Below, piece by piece: positions 43,200-51,610 of a stretch of 64,000 bases of DNA (its first letter is position 1; every line of letters begins with the position of its first letter). The stretch is from positions 1 to 64,000 of the forward strand of contig NZ_MACI01000043.1 in assembly GCF_001884105.1 (NCBI RefSeq), in the 5' to 3' direction. This DNA comes from Bacillus luti (GTDB taxonomy: Bacteria; Bacillota; Bacilli; Bacillales; Bacillaceae_G). A model generated the notes under the pieces. That model did not search any database. It had not been told where the DNA came from and was given only the letters and a program-made list of their open reading frames with translations. A program made the translations under genes and the position numbers.

Positions 43200-43844
43200 G
43201 TTTGCATTTATTTGAGAAGCACCGATGCTTTTGAATAAGCGTGGTGAAGTTCTAAATAAAAGGAATAGTAATACTGTGCATAAGGCGAAAGAACCAAGCA
43301 TTGTACTACCGTTTACAATTAATGAATATAGCACAGCAGATTGACCTTTCGGTGCATATTGTCCCCAGAAAATAATACCGGCGATAAAGTGACAGAAGTA
43401 GCGTGCAAAGCTACCGACAAATGTTGCAAGGATCATGTAAACAAGTGCTTTCTTTTTTTTGTTTTGTTTTGATGCAGGTTTATCTTTACGGCTACCTAAG
43501 TTGGATTGGTCTTCATTAGATGAAAGAAGAGCATTTTGAATTGGACGATAGAATAAACCAGCAAATCCGATAAAAGCAAAGGCAATGAAGTACTCAATGA
43601 ATGCTTGAATAGGTGTTAAGATGTAAGCATCTCCTACGACAATTTGTAATAGTCCCCAAATTAAGCCTCCTAAGAAAGCCATTTTGAAGCCCCAGCGGTA
43701 TGCGATAATAAAAATAGGAATCATTGCAAATGAAATGGAACCACCTGTTGGAAGTTTAAGTGATAATGGTAAAATGTCGATAATCATGGCGAAGGCTGCA
43801 AGAATAGCAGATTCGATCATCGCTTGTAAATTGGTGTTACGCAT
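43185..43844 (-). CDS. thiT: Thiamine transporter ThiT (ECF S component)
   Basis: A 219-residue membrane protein with six segments. It matches ThiT/YuaJ, including the first-helix stretch MIDILPLSLKLPTGGSIS and the thiamine-binding region GDAYILTPIQAFIEY. Between segments four and five it carries a long Lys-rich loop (about 115-140) that is more extended than in small ThiT proteins. It works with the shared ECF energising module, encoded elsewhere. AGGGGGAGA before the ATG at 43844 fixes the start. The TPP riboswitch upstream confirms control by thiamine. Confidence 0.93.
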   Translation of the reverse strand: MRNTNLQAMIESAILAAFAMIIDILPLSLKLPTGGSISFAMIPIFIIAYRWGFKMAFLGGLIWGLLQIVVGDAYILTPIQAFIEYFIAFAFIGFAGLFYRPIQNALLSSNEDQSNLGSRKDKPASKQNKKKKALVYMILATFVGSFARYFCHFIAGIIFWGQYAPKGQSAVLYSLIVNGSTMLGSFALCTVLLFLLFRTSPRLFKSIGASQINANKKSA

Positions 43845-43939
43845 GTTGTCTCCCCCTAAATCCAAGTTGTACAAAAAAGAACATTATCATAGGAGGATAC
43901 GAAATACGTAAATAAAAAGAGGTGTGTATTTCGGACGTT

Positions 43940-44027
43940 TGCACAATCCCTGCGTTAGCATTAACTAACAGGTTCGAAGGGTCGGAACGAATTGTTCCCT
44001 CTCAGCGACATGGCTCCCCCTGTGATA
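43940..44027 (-). ncRNA. TPP riboswitch (THI element)
   Basis: On the minus strand the conserved blocks appear in order: GGGGAGCC, GCTGAGAGG, GACCCTT, GAACCTG, TTAATGCTAACG and AGGGA. A closing CACA/TGTG stem joins both ends. It lies about 95 bases before the thiT ATG. No strong intrinsic terminator is visible between aptamer and gene, so control may be at translation or use a weak AT-rich stem (CGAAATAC/GTATTTCG). Confidence 0.93.
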
Positions 44028-44176
44028 ACGAGATTCTTTATTTGCTATTGTTTATTGTAAGCGAAATGGATGAGAATGGCAAACGAATCTGTTATGACAA
44101 TTATTGAAATAGAATTGTAGCGAAATGTTAATAAATATGAAGCAAAAGGGTATAGTACAAGAGAAATAGAGTGTGC

Positions 44177-44207
44177 TATAATTCTTTTGAAAATAATTAT
44201 CATTCTC
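44177..44207 (+). promoter_or_regulatory. Fur box and -10 of feoAB
   Basis: TATAAT (44177-44182) is followed by GAAAATAATTATCATTCTC (44189-44207), which matches the 19-bp Fur consensus GATAATGATTATCATTATC at 16 of 19 positions. Repression when iron is sufficient is expected. Confidence 0.85.
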
Positions 44208-44224
44208 TTCTGAGGGGGAAGTTT

Positions 44225-44452
44225 ATGAGCTTAGTAGATATTAAAATTGGCGAGAAAGTGTTAGTAAAAAGTATTCAGTCGTTAGATCAGTTACTAAAGA
44301 GAAGACTGGCTGCTTTCGGTCTTTCTGAAGGAAGCGAACTTCGTATGAAACAGAAAGCGATGTTCAAAGGTCCTTGTACATTGGAGTGTCGTGGACAGTT
44401 AATTAGTATTCGTCATTGTGACGCGAAAATGATAAAGGTGGAATTAGCGTGA
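44225..44452 (+). CDS. feoA: Ferrous iron transport protein FeoA
   Basis: A 75-residue SH3-like cytosolic protein that assists FeoB. Family features include KRRLAAFGLSEGSELRM and a C-terminal ISIRHCDAKMIKVELA. The frame extends back to 44171, but GGGGGAAG before the ATG at 44225 supports this start. It overlaps feoB by four bases (GTGA). Confidence 0.93.
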   Translation: MSLVDIKIGEKVLVKSIQSLDQLLKRRLAAFGLSEGSELRMKQKAMFKGPCTLECRGQLISIRHCDAKMIKVELA

Positions 44453-46437
44453 ATAAGGTAGCTTTGCTAGGGAATCCGAATACAGGGAAAACATCATTAT
44501 TTAATGCACTTACTGGTTCTTATGAATATGTAGGAAACTGGAGCGGTGTAACAGTAGAAAAGAAGGTTGGTAAATTAAAAGATAAGCAAGGAACATTAAT
44601 TGATTTACCAGGCGTCTATGATTTAAATCCAGTTTCACGTGATGAAGGTGTTGTAACAAACTTTCTACTAACAGAAGAATTTAATCATATGTTAAATATC
44701 GTGGATTCTTCGCAGTTTGAACGAAATATGCATTTAACGTTGCAATTACTTGAATTTGGTAAGCCCGTTTCAATTGGTCTAAATATGGTTGATGTGGCGA
44801 AGCAAAGAGGAATTGTCATTGATGTAAAGCGGTTATCAGAATTACTAGGAGTAACAGTCGTTCCTGTCGTTGCAAGAAGTGGAAAAGGCTGTGAAGAATT
44901 ACTTACGACTCTTAAAGAAAATGACAAAAAAGAGAAAAAACCATTCATTATTTCATATGGTGTACAAGTGGATGAAGGGATTGGAGAGATAATTGCTCTT
45001 TTAGAGACAGCAAATTATGAGCATCCAAGATGGTTAGCCCTTCAATTTCTAAGCAATAACGAAGTAGTAGAAAAAGAAATGAAAGCACTACCAATTTATA
45101 AGGAACTTGCAGCCGTTCGATCTCGCTTAGAAGAAAAACTTGATTGTACGTTAGAGGAGCATATTTACAAGACTCGTGAAGCGTATATTGAAAAGTTAAA
45201 AACAAATGTTATGAAGCATGAGAAAGAAGGAAAAATTCCTTTTTCGGAAAAAATTGATAGGTTAATTACGCATAAAATTTTAGGACTTCCAATCTTTTTA
45301 GCAGTTATGTTTTTTATTTTTCAGGTTACGTTTACGTGGATTGGGACACCGTTATCTGATATGTTAGATGGATTTTTTGGTGGACAGCTTACGGATTGGG
45401 TAACGGCTGGACTTACAAGTGTTGGTGCTTCTGATTTTATTCAAGCACTCGTTACAGAAGGTATTATTGCTGGTGTTGGTGCTGTATTAGTATTCGTGCC
45501 ACAAATCTTTGCACTATTCTTTTTCATTTCATTATTAGAAGACTCAGGATATATGGCGCGAATTGCAGTTGTTATGGATAGGATTATGGAGTTCTTTGGC
45601 TTAAACGGTAAAGCTTTTATTCCGATGATTATCGGTTTTGGATGTAACGTTCCAGGAATTATGGCGGCGAGAACGATTGAACAAGAGAAAGAGCGTTTAC
45701 TTACAGTTTTAGTAACACCATTTATGTCTTGTTCAGCACGTTTACCTGTATATGCATTATTTGCGGGAGTATTCTTCCCTAATAGTCAGGCGACTGTTGT
45801 ATTTTCTTTATATGTTGCAGGTATTGTTCTGGCATTACTCGTTACAAAAATTATGTCTCTTACGATTTTGAAAGCGGAAAAATCTATTTTCGTAATTGAA
45901 TTACCACCTTACCGTGTGCCACAAGCAAAAACATTATGGCTGAGCACATGGGAGAAAGGGAAAGGATTTGTTCGTAAAGCTGGTACATTCATCTTCGGTG
46001 GATCGGTTGTCATTTGGTTATTAAATTATGCAGGTCCATCAGGATTTGGTGTTGATATGGGAGACAGTTATTTAGCAATGATTGGTGGATTTATTGCACC
46101 ACTGTTTGCCCCACTTGGTTTTGGAACATGGCAAGCTGCAGCATCCCTTTTAACAGGATTTTTAGCGAAGGAAGTTGTTGTTTCAACAATGGCAATCATT
46201 TATGCGGTTAAAGAAGATGTGCTTGGAAATGTAATGGGAGCACATTATACAGCATTATCAGCTTATGCATTTATGTTCTTTATTTTATTATATGTGCCGT
46301 GTTTAGCGACGGTGGCTGTTATTAAACGTGAAACAGGATCAGCGAAGTGGACGATTTTCTCAGTCGTTTATCCACTCGTAGTTGCTTATGTATTAACGCT
46401 CATTATATACCAAGTTGGATCCTTACTCGGATTCTAG
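44449..46437 (+). CDS. feoB: Ferrous iron transporter FeoB
   Basis: A 662-residue membrane GTPase. The N-terminal G domain has GNPNTGKTS (G1), DLPGVYDL (G3) and NMVDVAK (G4). Two Gate motifs (about 280-460) contain GCNVPGIMAAR and CSARLPVY, and the C-terminal membrane part follows. It imports Fe2+ under low-oxygen or low-iron conditions. The start is GTG, overlapping feoA. The length is on the short side but all domains are present. Confidence 0.95.
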   Translation: MNKVALLGNPNTGKTSLFNALTGSYEYVGNWSGVTVEKKVGKLKDKQGTLIDLPGVYDLNPVSRDEGVVTNFLLTEEFNHMLNIVDSSQFERNMHLTLQLLEFGKPVSIGLNMVDVAKQRGIVIDVKRLSELLGVTVVPVVARSGKGCEELLTTLKENDKKEKKPFIISYGVQVDEGIGEIIALLETANYEHPRWLALQFLSNNEVVEKEMKALPIYKELAAVRSRLEEKLDCTLEEHIYKTREAYIEKLKTNVMKHEKEGKIPFSEKIDRLITHKILGLPIFLAVMFFIFQVTFTWIGTPLSDMLDGFFGGQLTDWVTAGLTSVGASDFIQALVTEGIIAGVGAVLVFVPQIFALFFFISLLEDSGYMARIAVVMDRIMEFFGLNGKAFIPMIIGFGCNVPGIMAARTIEQEKERLLTVLVTPFMSCSARLPVYALFAGVFFPNSQATVVFSLYVAGIVLALLVTKIMSLTILKAEKSIFVIELPPYRVPQAKTLWLSTWEKGKGFVRKAGTFIFGGSVVIWLLNYAGPSGFGVDMGDSYLAMIGGFIAPLFAPLGFGTWQAAASLLTGFLAKEVVVSTMAIIYAVKEDVLGNVMGAHYTALSAYAFMFFILLYVPCLATVAVIKRETGSAKWTIFSVVYPLVVAYVLTLIIYQVGSLLGF

Positions 46438-46450
46438 AAGGAGATGTATT

Positions 46451-46621
46451 GTGGTGATGGTCAATATTATAATTGGAGCTATCATTTTTGGTTATGCAGC
46501 ATATACGTTAGTTAATTTTGTAAAGAGAAGTAAAAAAGGAAAATGCGCAGCATGTTCTTTAAATAAGTCATGTCAGTCGCAAACGTGTAGCCCGGATATG
46601 GAGCAAGTTGCTCATAAATAG
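46451..46621 (+). CDS. FeoB-associated Cys-rich membrane protein
   Basis: A 56-residue protein with one membrane helix (about 4-23) and a cytosolic tail with CAACSLNKSCQSQTC. It fits the FeoB-associated Cys-rich family found after feoB in Firmicutes, thought to help iron handling or FeoB assembly. The GTG at 46451 has AAGGAG eight bases ahead. A GTG and an ATG follow directly and are alternatives. It starts 13 bases after feoB and shares its Fur control. Confidence 0.85.
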   Translation: MVMVNIIIGAIIFGYAAYTLVNFVKRSKKGKCAACSLNKSCQSQTCSPDMEQVAHK

Positions 46622-46656
46622 AAAAAAGCTTTGCGAAATTCGCAAAGCTTTTTTTG
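46622..46656. terminator. Bidirectional terminator
   Basis: AAAAAAGCTTTGCGA pairs with TCGCAAAGCTTTTTT across three bases. It closes the feo operon and the minus-strand lipoprotein gene. Confidence 0.9.
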
Positions 46657-46658
46657 TG

Positions 46659-47237
46659 TTATTTTTTAATTTTTACAAGTTGAGAAGCTTCTACTCCGTT
46701 ATAACCAGGGAATTCTTTACTTGGGTCTTTATCGAATTTTAATACACCTACAGATTTTTCATCACCTTTTACATTGCTGTAAGTTGCGTCATCAACAATT
46801 GCATACATATCTGTATATGCGCGGCCACTTCCGATAATTGTGTTGCCTTCATATTTTAATTTCGCACCATCAAGTGTAGTATTTTCAACTTTCTCTTTTG
46901 CGAATAATACACCTTGTTCAGTCGTTACAGCCGGTAATTTATCAAGTGGTTTCGTGTTGTCTTTTTCATCCACTTTGCTAAGTAACTCTTTTTTTACGAG
47001 TTCTTCACCAGTTTTCTTATTCATTACAAGCACTTTTTTGCCATCTAATGTTGTCATTTTCATTTTATAGAAGTCTTTTTCTTTCACTTCTTTTTTATTT
47101 TTATCTGTAATTTGCTGAACTTGTTCTTCTGATCCGTACAGTACAAAACCGTTCGCTTTATCTCCTAATAAAGAACAACCTGATAATGCTCCAAGTGAAA
47201 TTGCTGCTGCTAATCCGATCCCTACTAATTTTTTCAT
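46659..47237 (-). CDS. Lipoprotein under a BceR-type box
   Basis: A 192-residue lipoprotein with signal peptide and lipobox LSGC (Cys21). The mature part is hydrophilic and Lys-rich without cysteines. No family is recognised. AGGAG is seen before the ATG. The promoter upstream carries a complete BceR-type box in the matching direction, so the protein is probably made in response to envelope-active peptides. It may act outside the membrane beside BceAB systems, but this is inference. Confidence 0.75.
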   Translation of the reverse strand: MKKLVGIGLAAAISLGALSGCSLLGDKANGFVLYGSEEQVQQITDKNKKEVKEKDFYKMKMTTLDGKKVLVMNKKTGEELVKKELLSKVDEKDNTKPLDKLPAVTTEQGVLFAKEKVENTTLDGAKLKYEGNTIIGSGRAYTDMYAIVDDATYSNVKGDEKSVGVLKFDKDPSKEFPGYNGVEASQLVKIKK

Positions 47238-47329
47238 GATGATTTCTCCTTTTATATGTTTTATAGTAAATACAATTTTTGTATTATTGCTTACATGTGA
47301 AGAAGCTTGTTTGTTGCTTCTGGTATTAG

Positions 47330-47391
47330 TGTATAAGAAACATGGAGACGTAACTATCGAGTTAGCTTACAGTAACATTACAATAATGTAA
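47330..47391 (-). promoter_or_regulatory. BceR-type box C and lipoprotein promoter
   Basis: Read on the minus strand: TTACA-TTAT-TGTAA (47391-47378), six bases, TGTAAG (47371-47366), five bases, TCGATAGT (47360-47353), 17 bases, TATACA (47335-47330). Spacing is identical to promoters A and B. The expected transcript start is about 85 bases before the lipoprotein ATG. Confidence 0.78.
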
Positions 47392-47640
47392 TTTAGTGAA
47401 AGTACGTAAAAATAAGTTAATTCTAAGGATAAATAATGAGAATATATTAGGAAAACAATATTGTATTTGGAATGTCATATTATATTGGATGTATTTTGGA
47501 AATAACATGTAAGGGCATCTTTGTTTTGTTATAATAAACACATAGGCTGTAAAAATGAATATTCTTTACTGTAAAGGGAGATTTTTAAGTTTTCCAAGTA
47601 GTGAATTTGAAATATGAGGTATATCATAGGAGGAATTCGG

Positions 47641-48306
47641 ATGTCTGTATTTAAACGATTACGAGATTTAACAATGTCAAATGTGTATTCATTAATTGAA
47701 AAAGCGGAAGATCCAGTTAAGATGACGGATCAATATTTACGTGATATGCAAGCGGATGTACAAGAAGCTGAGAAAAGTGTAGCAGCTCAAATCGCGCTTG
47801 AGAAGAAATTCAAATTATTATTTGAAGAGCAAGAAGCACTTGTGAAAAAACGTGAAGAACAAGCTCATATGGCTGTTCAAGCTAGCAACTTAGATCTTGC
47901 GCGCCGTGCACTAGAAGAAAAACAAAATGCAGAGCAAAAGATGAATGAGTATAAAGCAAGCTATGAGCAAAACAAAGCAGCTGCTGATAATCTTCGTGCG
48001 AAGTTAGAAGAAATGCGTAAGCAATTAACTGAGCTGAAAAATAAACGTGAAACACTTGTAGCGCGTGTAAATGCAGCGAAAGCACAAAAGAATATTAATC
48101 AGGCGATGTCTGGATTTGATTCGAATTCAGCAAAAGCTGGTTTAAGCCGTATGGAAGAGAAAGCTCTTCAATTAGAGGCTGAAGCAGAAGCAAGTGGTGA
48201 AGTATACAAAAAAGAAAAATCATTAGATGATGAATTCGCAAGCTTAAACAAAAATTCTGCTGTTGACGATGAATTAGCTCGTATTATGAAGCAGTATGAG
48301 AAATAA
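47641..48306 (+). CDS. pspA: PspA/IM30 family membrane-stress protein
   Basis: A 221-residue, almost entirely helical protein of the PspA/Vipp1 (ESCRT-III-like) family. It has the amphipathic start MSVFKRLRDLTMSNVYSLIEKAEDP and long coiled coils. It binds damaged membrane from the cytosol. GGAGG stands before the ATG at 47641, and the frame extends upstream to 47614 without a ribosome site. It leads a set with DUF350, DUF4178 and DUF4247 genes, a known association in Bacillus. Confidence 0.9.
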   Translation: MSVFKRLRDLTMSNVYSLIEKAEDPVKMTDQYLRDMQADVQEAEKSVAAQIALEKKFKLLFEEQEALVKKREEQAHMAVQASNLDLARRALEEKQNAEQKMNEYKASYEQNKAAADNLRAKLEEMRKQLTELKNKRETLVARVNAAKAQKNINQAMSGFDSNSAKAGLSRMEEKALQLEAEAEASGEVYKKEKSLDDEFASLNKNSAVDDELARIMKQYEK

Positions 48307-48325
48307 TATAGAATAGAGACAAATG

Positions 48326-48365
48326 AACCGACATGTCTAAATACATTCATGTCGGTTTTCTATTA
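48326..48365 (+). terminator. Hairpin between pspA and DUF350 gene
   Basis: The stem AACCGACATG/CATGTCGGTT (48326-48335 and 48349-48358) is followed by TTTCTATTACTTTTT. It probably reduces read-through so that PspA is made in excess of the three downstream proteins. Confidence 0.65.
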
Positions 48366-48386
48366 CTTTTTAGAGGAGGTTTTGCA

Positions 48387-48791
48387 ATGTCGTGGATGAA
48401 TGTAGTAGCCATGCTTGTATGGACTGGAGCGAGTGCAGTACTTTTATTTGCAATTATGTGGGTTGATTCAATTTTTACAAAATACAATGATTTAAAAGAA
48501 ATAAAAAATGGGAATACGGCTGTAGCGACTCGTTTTGTTATGAAATTATTCGCACAAGGATACATTTTATCCCAATCGATAACGAAAGCAAATGATTTAT
48601 GGCAAGCACTTCTTGCTTCAGCAGTTTCTTTCGTTATTTTATTAGTGGTAGAAATGTTCATTGAATTCGTATTAAAGAAAATGTCTGGTCTTGATTTAGA
48701 AGAAGGTACGAAAGAAGGCAGTGTTGCGCATGCAATGTTAGCTGGATCATTACATATTGTTGGGGCACTTATTTTAGGTGCTTGTTTATAA
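48387..48791 (+). CDS. DUF350 membrane protein
   Basis: A 134-residue protein with four membrane segments, matching the DUF350 (YjfL-like) family. AGAGGAGG precedes the ATG at 48387. It stands between pspA and a DUF4178 gene. DUF350 proteins appear often with PspA and polyamine-type genes, and may form small membrane assemblies. The biochemical role is unknown. Confidence 0.82.
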   Translation: MSWMNVVAMLVWTGASAVLLFAIMWVDSIFTKYNDLKEIKNGNTAVATRFVMKLFAQGYILSQSITKANDLWQALLASAVSFVILLVVEMFIEFVLKKMSGLDLEEGTKEGSVAHAMLAGSLHIVGALILGACL

Positions 48792-48812
48792 AGAGAAAAG
48801 GAGGGGTAGATC

Positions 48813-49319
48813 ATGAGTTTATTTAAACGTATTAAAAATATAATGAAAAGTCCAGAGCCGCCGAAGCCAGAAAAGAGTCTTTTAACGTTAGCACCTGGTG
48901 ATATGATTGAAGTTTCATTAGTCATGTACGAATTAACTGGGAAAACGAGTATGCATTCTCGCAAGGAAATTGTTTTAACGCTGCAAGACGGGAAAGATAT
49001 TCGTTATTTAAAAATTGAAGATCGTGAAAATACGTATTACAAATTATATACACCAATTGATGGTCGTTTAGATTCAATTGACGAAATTCCGACGACGATT
49101 GAAATGGATGATACAGAGTACCATATGGAAGAGCAATATAATGGACGTGTTGTTGTGATGGGAAAAACACCATTTTCAGCTTCAGAGGAACAGTACGTAT
49201 GGGAATTCCAATCTGATAATCGAAAGTTATTACGTATTGAATGGCAAAATGGTCGCACAATGATGTATGAGGGAGAAGCAATCATTCCTGCTGATGTACA
49301 AATTATAAGAGCAACGTAA
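48813..49319 (+). CDS. DUF4178 protein
   Basis: A 168-residue cytosolic protein, beta-rich after a basic N-terminus (MSLFKRIKNIMKSPEPPKPE). The core fits DUF4178 (GDMIEVSLVMYELTG, YLKIED, WEFQSDN). AAAGGAGGG precedes the ATG. It starts 21 bases after the DUF350 gene and ends 12 bases before the DUF4247 gene, so the three are co-transcribed. Function is unknown, but the family links to PspA loci. Confidence 0.82.
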   Translation: MSLFKRIKNIMKSPEPPKPEKSLLTLAPGDMIEVSLVMYELTGKTSMHSRKEIVLTLQDGKDIRYLKIEDRENTYYKLYTPIDGRLDSIDEIPTTIEMDDTEYHMEEQYNGRVVVMGKTPFSASEEQYVWEFQSDNRKLLRIEWQNGRTMMYEGEAIIPADVQIIRAT

Positions 49320-49331
49320 GGGGGCGTAATC

Positions 49332-50147
49332 ATGTCAAACCGATTGTTTACCATGATTAAATCATTTGTGATCCCTATACTTGCTATCGTTACATTACTT
49401 GTTGTTGCTGGTTATGCCTTATCAGGTTGTCAAGGCGGGCAGACAAAGTCGATTCAAGACCGCTATCCACTTGAGTCTGTCGCAAAAGAAGGTAAACAAG
49501 AATCTTACGTGTATAGGGCCGCCAATCGGTCAGTTCCTGAAGTCGCGAAGGAACTTATAGCCGAAAGGAAACCAAAGCAAGCATCTAAAGAAGACGAAAA
49601 TCAAATGTTTCTCGTTTATTCTGATAAAATGTATAACCTTCAAAAGGATAAAGAGAAACCATCTGATACGTTAATTGAAGTCAGTAATGAAGAGTTTGTC
49701 CGTCAAAATTATCAACCGTCCTTCCTGCAAGGATATATTATGGGGAGTATATTAAACGATATATTCGGTTCGAAAAAATCATCATCTGGTGATTACCGAG
49801 GGTATAATGACAGACAAAATCATAAACCCGTTACGCCAGAAAGACCGCCTACGAAAGAAGAAAAGAAAAACCCACCTCCAATTACGAAGGAAGGGAAAGG
49901 GTCTATCATTAAGCGAGGCGATAATGTAGATTCGAAATCTTCTGTAGGAGATACAGGAAGTATTACGAAAAAAGGAAATAATACGCCTCCGCCTTCTACT
50001 GGAAGCAAAGGGAAAATTACAAAAACACCAGGTGGTTCGAGCGGATCAGATGTGAAGCCGAAATCTTCTATTAAAACCCCACCAAAGAATACATCTCCCC
50101 CAAAAACAAGGGTCGGTGGTTCAGGAAAGATTACGAAGAGAAGATAG
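49332..50147 (+). CDS. DUF4247 lipoprotein-like protein with GSITK repeats
   Basis: A 271-residue protein with a membrane/signal segment (about 12-30) ending in the lipobox-like ALSGC (Cys33), a DUF4247 domain (about 40-150), and a Pro/Gly/Lys-rich C-terminal tail of about 110 residues. The tail holds repeated short words: GSIIKRG, GSITKKG, GKITKTP and GKITKRR. The tail is basic and unstructured, so it may bind anionic wall polymers. It is the last gene of the PspA-linked set. GGGGG precedes the ATG. Confidence 0.8.
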   Translation: MSNRLFTMIKSFVIPILAIVTLLVVAGYALSGCQGGQTKSIQDRYPLESVAKEGKQESYVYRAANRSVPEVAKELIAERKPKQASKEDENQMFLVYSDKMYNLQKDKEKPSDTLIEVSNEEFVRQNYQPSFLQGYIMGSILNDIFGSKKSSSGDYRGYNDRQNHKPVTPERPPTKEEKKNPPPITKEGKGSIIKRGDNVDSKSSVGDTGSITKKGNNTPPPSTGSKGKITKTPGGSSGSDVKPKSSIKTPPKNTSPPKTRVGGSGKITKRR

Positions 50148-50155
50148 TTATAGAG

Positions 50156-50188
50156 ACCGAAAAGTGGAATTTACTTTTCGGTTTTTTT
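50156..50188 (+). terminator. Terminator of the PspA-linked set
   Basis: ACCGAAAAGT/ACTTTTCGGT (50156-50165 and 50173-50182) is followed by T6. Confidence 0.85.
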
Positions 50189-50242
50189 ATGGGGATTAAT
50201 TCCTTGTAGCTGGTACAATTAAGTTATAAGGAGGAGATTGTT

Positions 50243-50461
50243 ATGACTATGTATAAAAGATTTAGTGTAATTATGTTCCTCGTATTATTCGTGAGTTTGT
50301 TTATAAGTACAACGATGAGATTTCACTTTGTAGTAGGTATTCTATGGATATTATGTACATGTACTCTCTTTCTATATGTTCCACTTCGCTTTCAACATGA
50401 AGTGTCCGCCTTTCAAAAATACGTAGCATGGATTAAGAGCGGAGGAAGGTGGGGGGAATAA
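50243..50461 (+). CDS. 72-residue membrane protein
   Basis: Two hydrophobic segments (about 8-24 and 28-47) are followed by a soluble tail of about 25 residues rich in aromatic residues. AAGGAGGAG precedes the ATG. No family is recognised. It is a single-gene unit between two terminators. Confidence 0.68.
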   Translation: MTMYKRFSVIMFLVLFVSLFISTTMRFHFVVGILWILCTCTLFLYVPLRFQHEVSAFQKYVAWIKSGGRWGE

Positions 50462-50501
50462 AATATATCAACGATTCGACAGGCAGTATCGATTTTATAA
50501 T

Positions 50502-50543
50502 AAAAAGAGGCGGTCCCAACATTTTGGGACTGCCTCTTTTTTT
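50502..50543. terminator. Bidirectional terminator
   Basis: AAAAAGAGGCGGTCCCA pairs with TGGGACTGCCTCTTTTT with one mismatch. It lies between convergent genes. Confidence 0.88.
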
Positions 50544-50552
50544 GCATAACGA

Positions 50553-51425
50553 TTAATGAATATCGCGTTTCTTGAAATTACCGCCTTTTACTTCTGCTAC
50601 GTCATAAACTGTAATAAAGGCATTAGGATCGATTTCATTAATCAGGTCTTTCATTTTACTTTCTTCTAAACGGTTAATTACACAAGAAATTTCTTTGAAT
50701 TTCTCTCTTGAATAACCACCATAAACTTCATTGTATGTTGCGCTTCGGCCTAAACGATCGCGAATGGTTTCTACCATTAATTCAGGCTCTTTTGTGATAA
50801 TCTTGAATGTTTTCGAACCACTTAAACCAACTTCAACGATATGAATCACTTTCGAAGCAATAAAGTAAGCAATTGCCGAAAGGATAGCGCCTTGAAGACC
50901 GAATACTGTTGATACGAAAATAAATACGAACATGTTTAAGAATAAAATAAGGTCACTCGTTCCAAATGGTAATTTACGAGAAAGTAATACAGCTAGCATA
51001 TCGATTCCATCTAATGCGCCGCCGTTACGTAATGCTAGTCCCATACCAAAACCGATAATAATACCACCGACAACTGTAACTAATAATGTATCGCCTTCAA
51101 TAATAGTTGGTATACCGTGCATGACAACGGTACCGATTGCTAATGAAGCAATCCCGATAATAGAATAAATTGCAAAGCTTTTACCGATCTGCTTATATCC
51201 TAACCAAACGAAAGGAATGTTAATAACTGCGATTAGAGCTCCTAATGGCAATCCAAATAATCTTGAACTAACGATACTTAAACCAGTTACACCACCGTCT
51301 GATACGTTATTTGGAATTAATACTGCTTCTAATCCGTACGCTGTGATGAATGCCCCAATAATAATCATCAAAGCTTTTGAAGCAATTTTTAGCTTATTGG
51401 GCTTGTTTTTGATAATTTTCTCCAT
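50553..51425 (-). CDS. YitT-family membrane protein (DUF161-DUF2179)
   Basis: A 290-residue protein with five to six membrane segments (DUF161) and a C-terminal cytosolic DUF2179 domain of about 90 residues (KIITKEPELMVETIRDRLGR). NNVSDGGVTGLS and GGALDGIDMLAV are typical internal repeats of the family. GAGGA before the ATG at 51425 sets the start. Function is unknown; Bacillus genomes carry several copies. Confidence 0.88.
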   Translation of the reverse strand: MEKIIKNKPNKLKIASKALMIIIGAFITAYGLEAVLIPNNVSDGGVTGLSIVSSRLFGLPLGALIAVINIPFVWLGYKQIGKSFAIYSIIGIASLAIGTVVMHGIPTIIEGDTLLVTVVGGIIIGFGMGLALRNGGALDGIDMLAVLLSRKLPFGTSDLILFLNMFVFIFVSTVFGLQGAILSAIAYFIASKVIHIVEVGLSGSKTFKIITKEPELMVETIRDRLGRSATYNEVYGGYSREKFKEISCVINRLEESKMKDLINEIDPNAFITVYDVAEVKGGNFKKRDIH

Positions 51426-51580
51426 GTAATTTCCTCGTTTCAAACTAGTTTCTTATTTGTTACGTAATTCACACCTAAATTCCATTTTAACATTTTATTT
51501 GAAAAAATTCTCCTTTAATGGATGTATGCAGGGAATAGTATCACCGTATCGTCTTAAAAAAATTTGAAATGAGTATAAGA

Positions 51581-51610
51581 AATCCCATCCTTAAAAAGGA
51601 TGGGATGTTG
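51581..51610 (-). terminator. Terminator of the YdcF-like gene
   Basis: ATCCCATCCTT/AAGGATGGGAT forms a strong stem directly after the stop on the minus strand, followed there by TCTTATACTC. The U-tract is short. Confidence 0.65.

Noticed and set aside
48347-48964. 205-residue minus-strand frame across DUF350 and DUF4178 genes
   Set aside because: It spans the gap between two well-supported plus-strand genes and has no ribosome site or family similarity.
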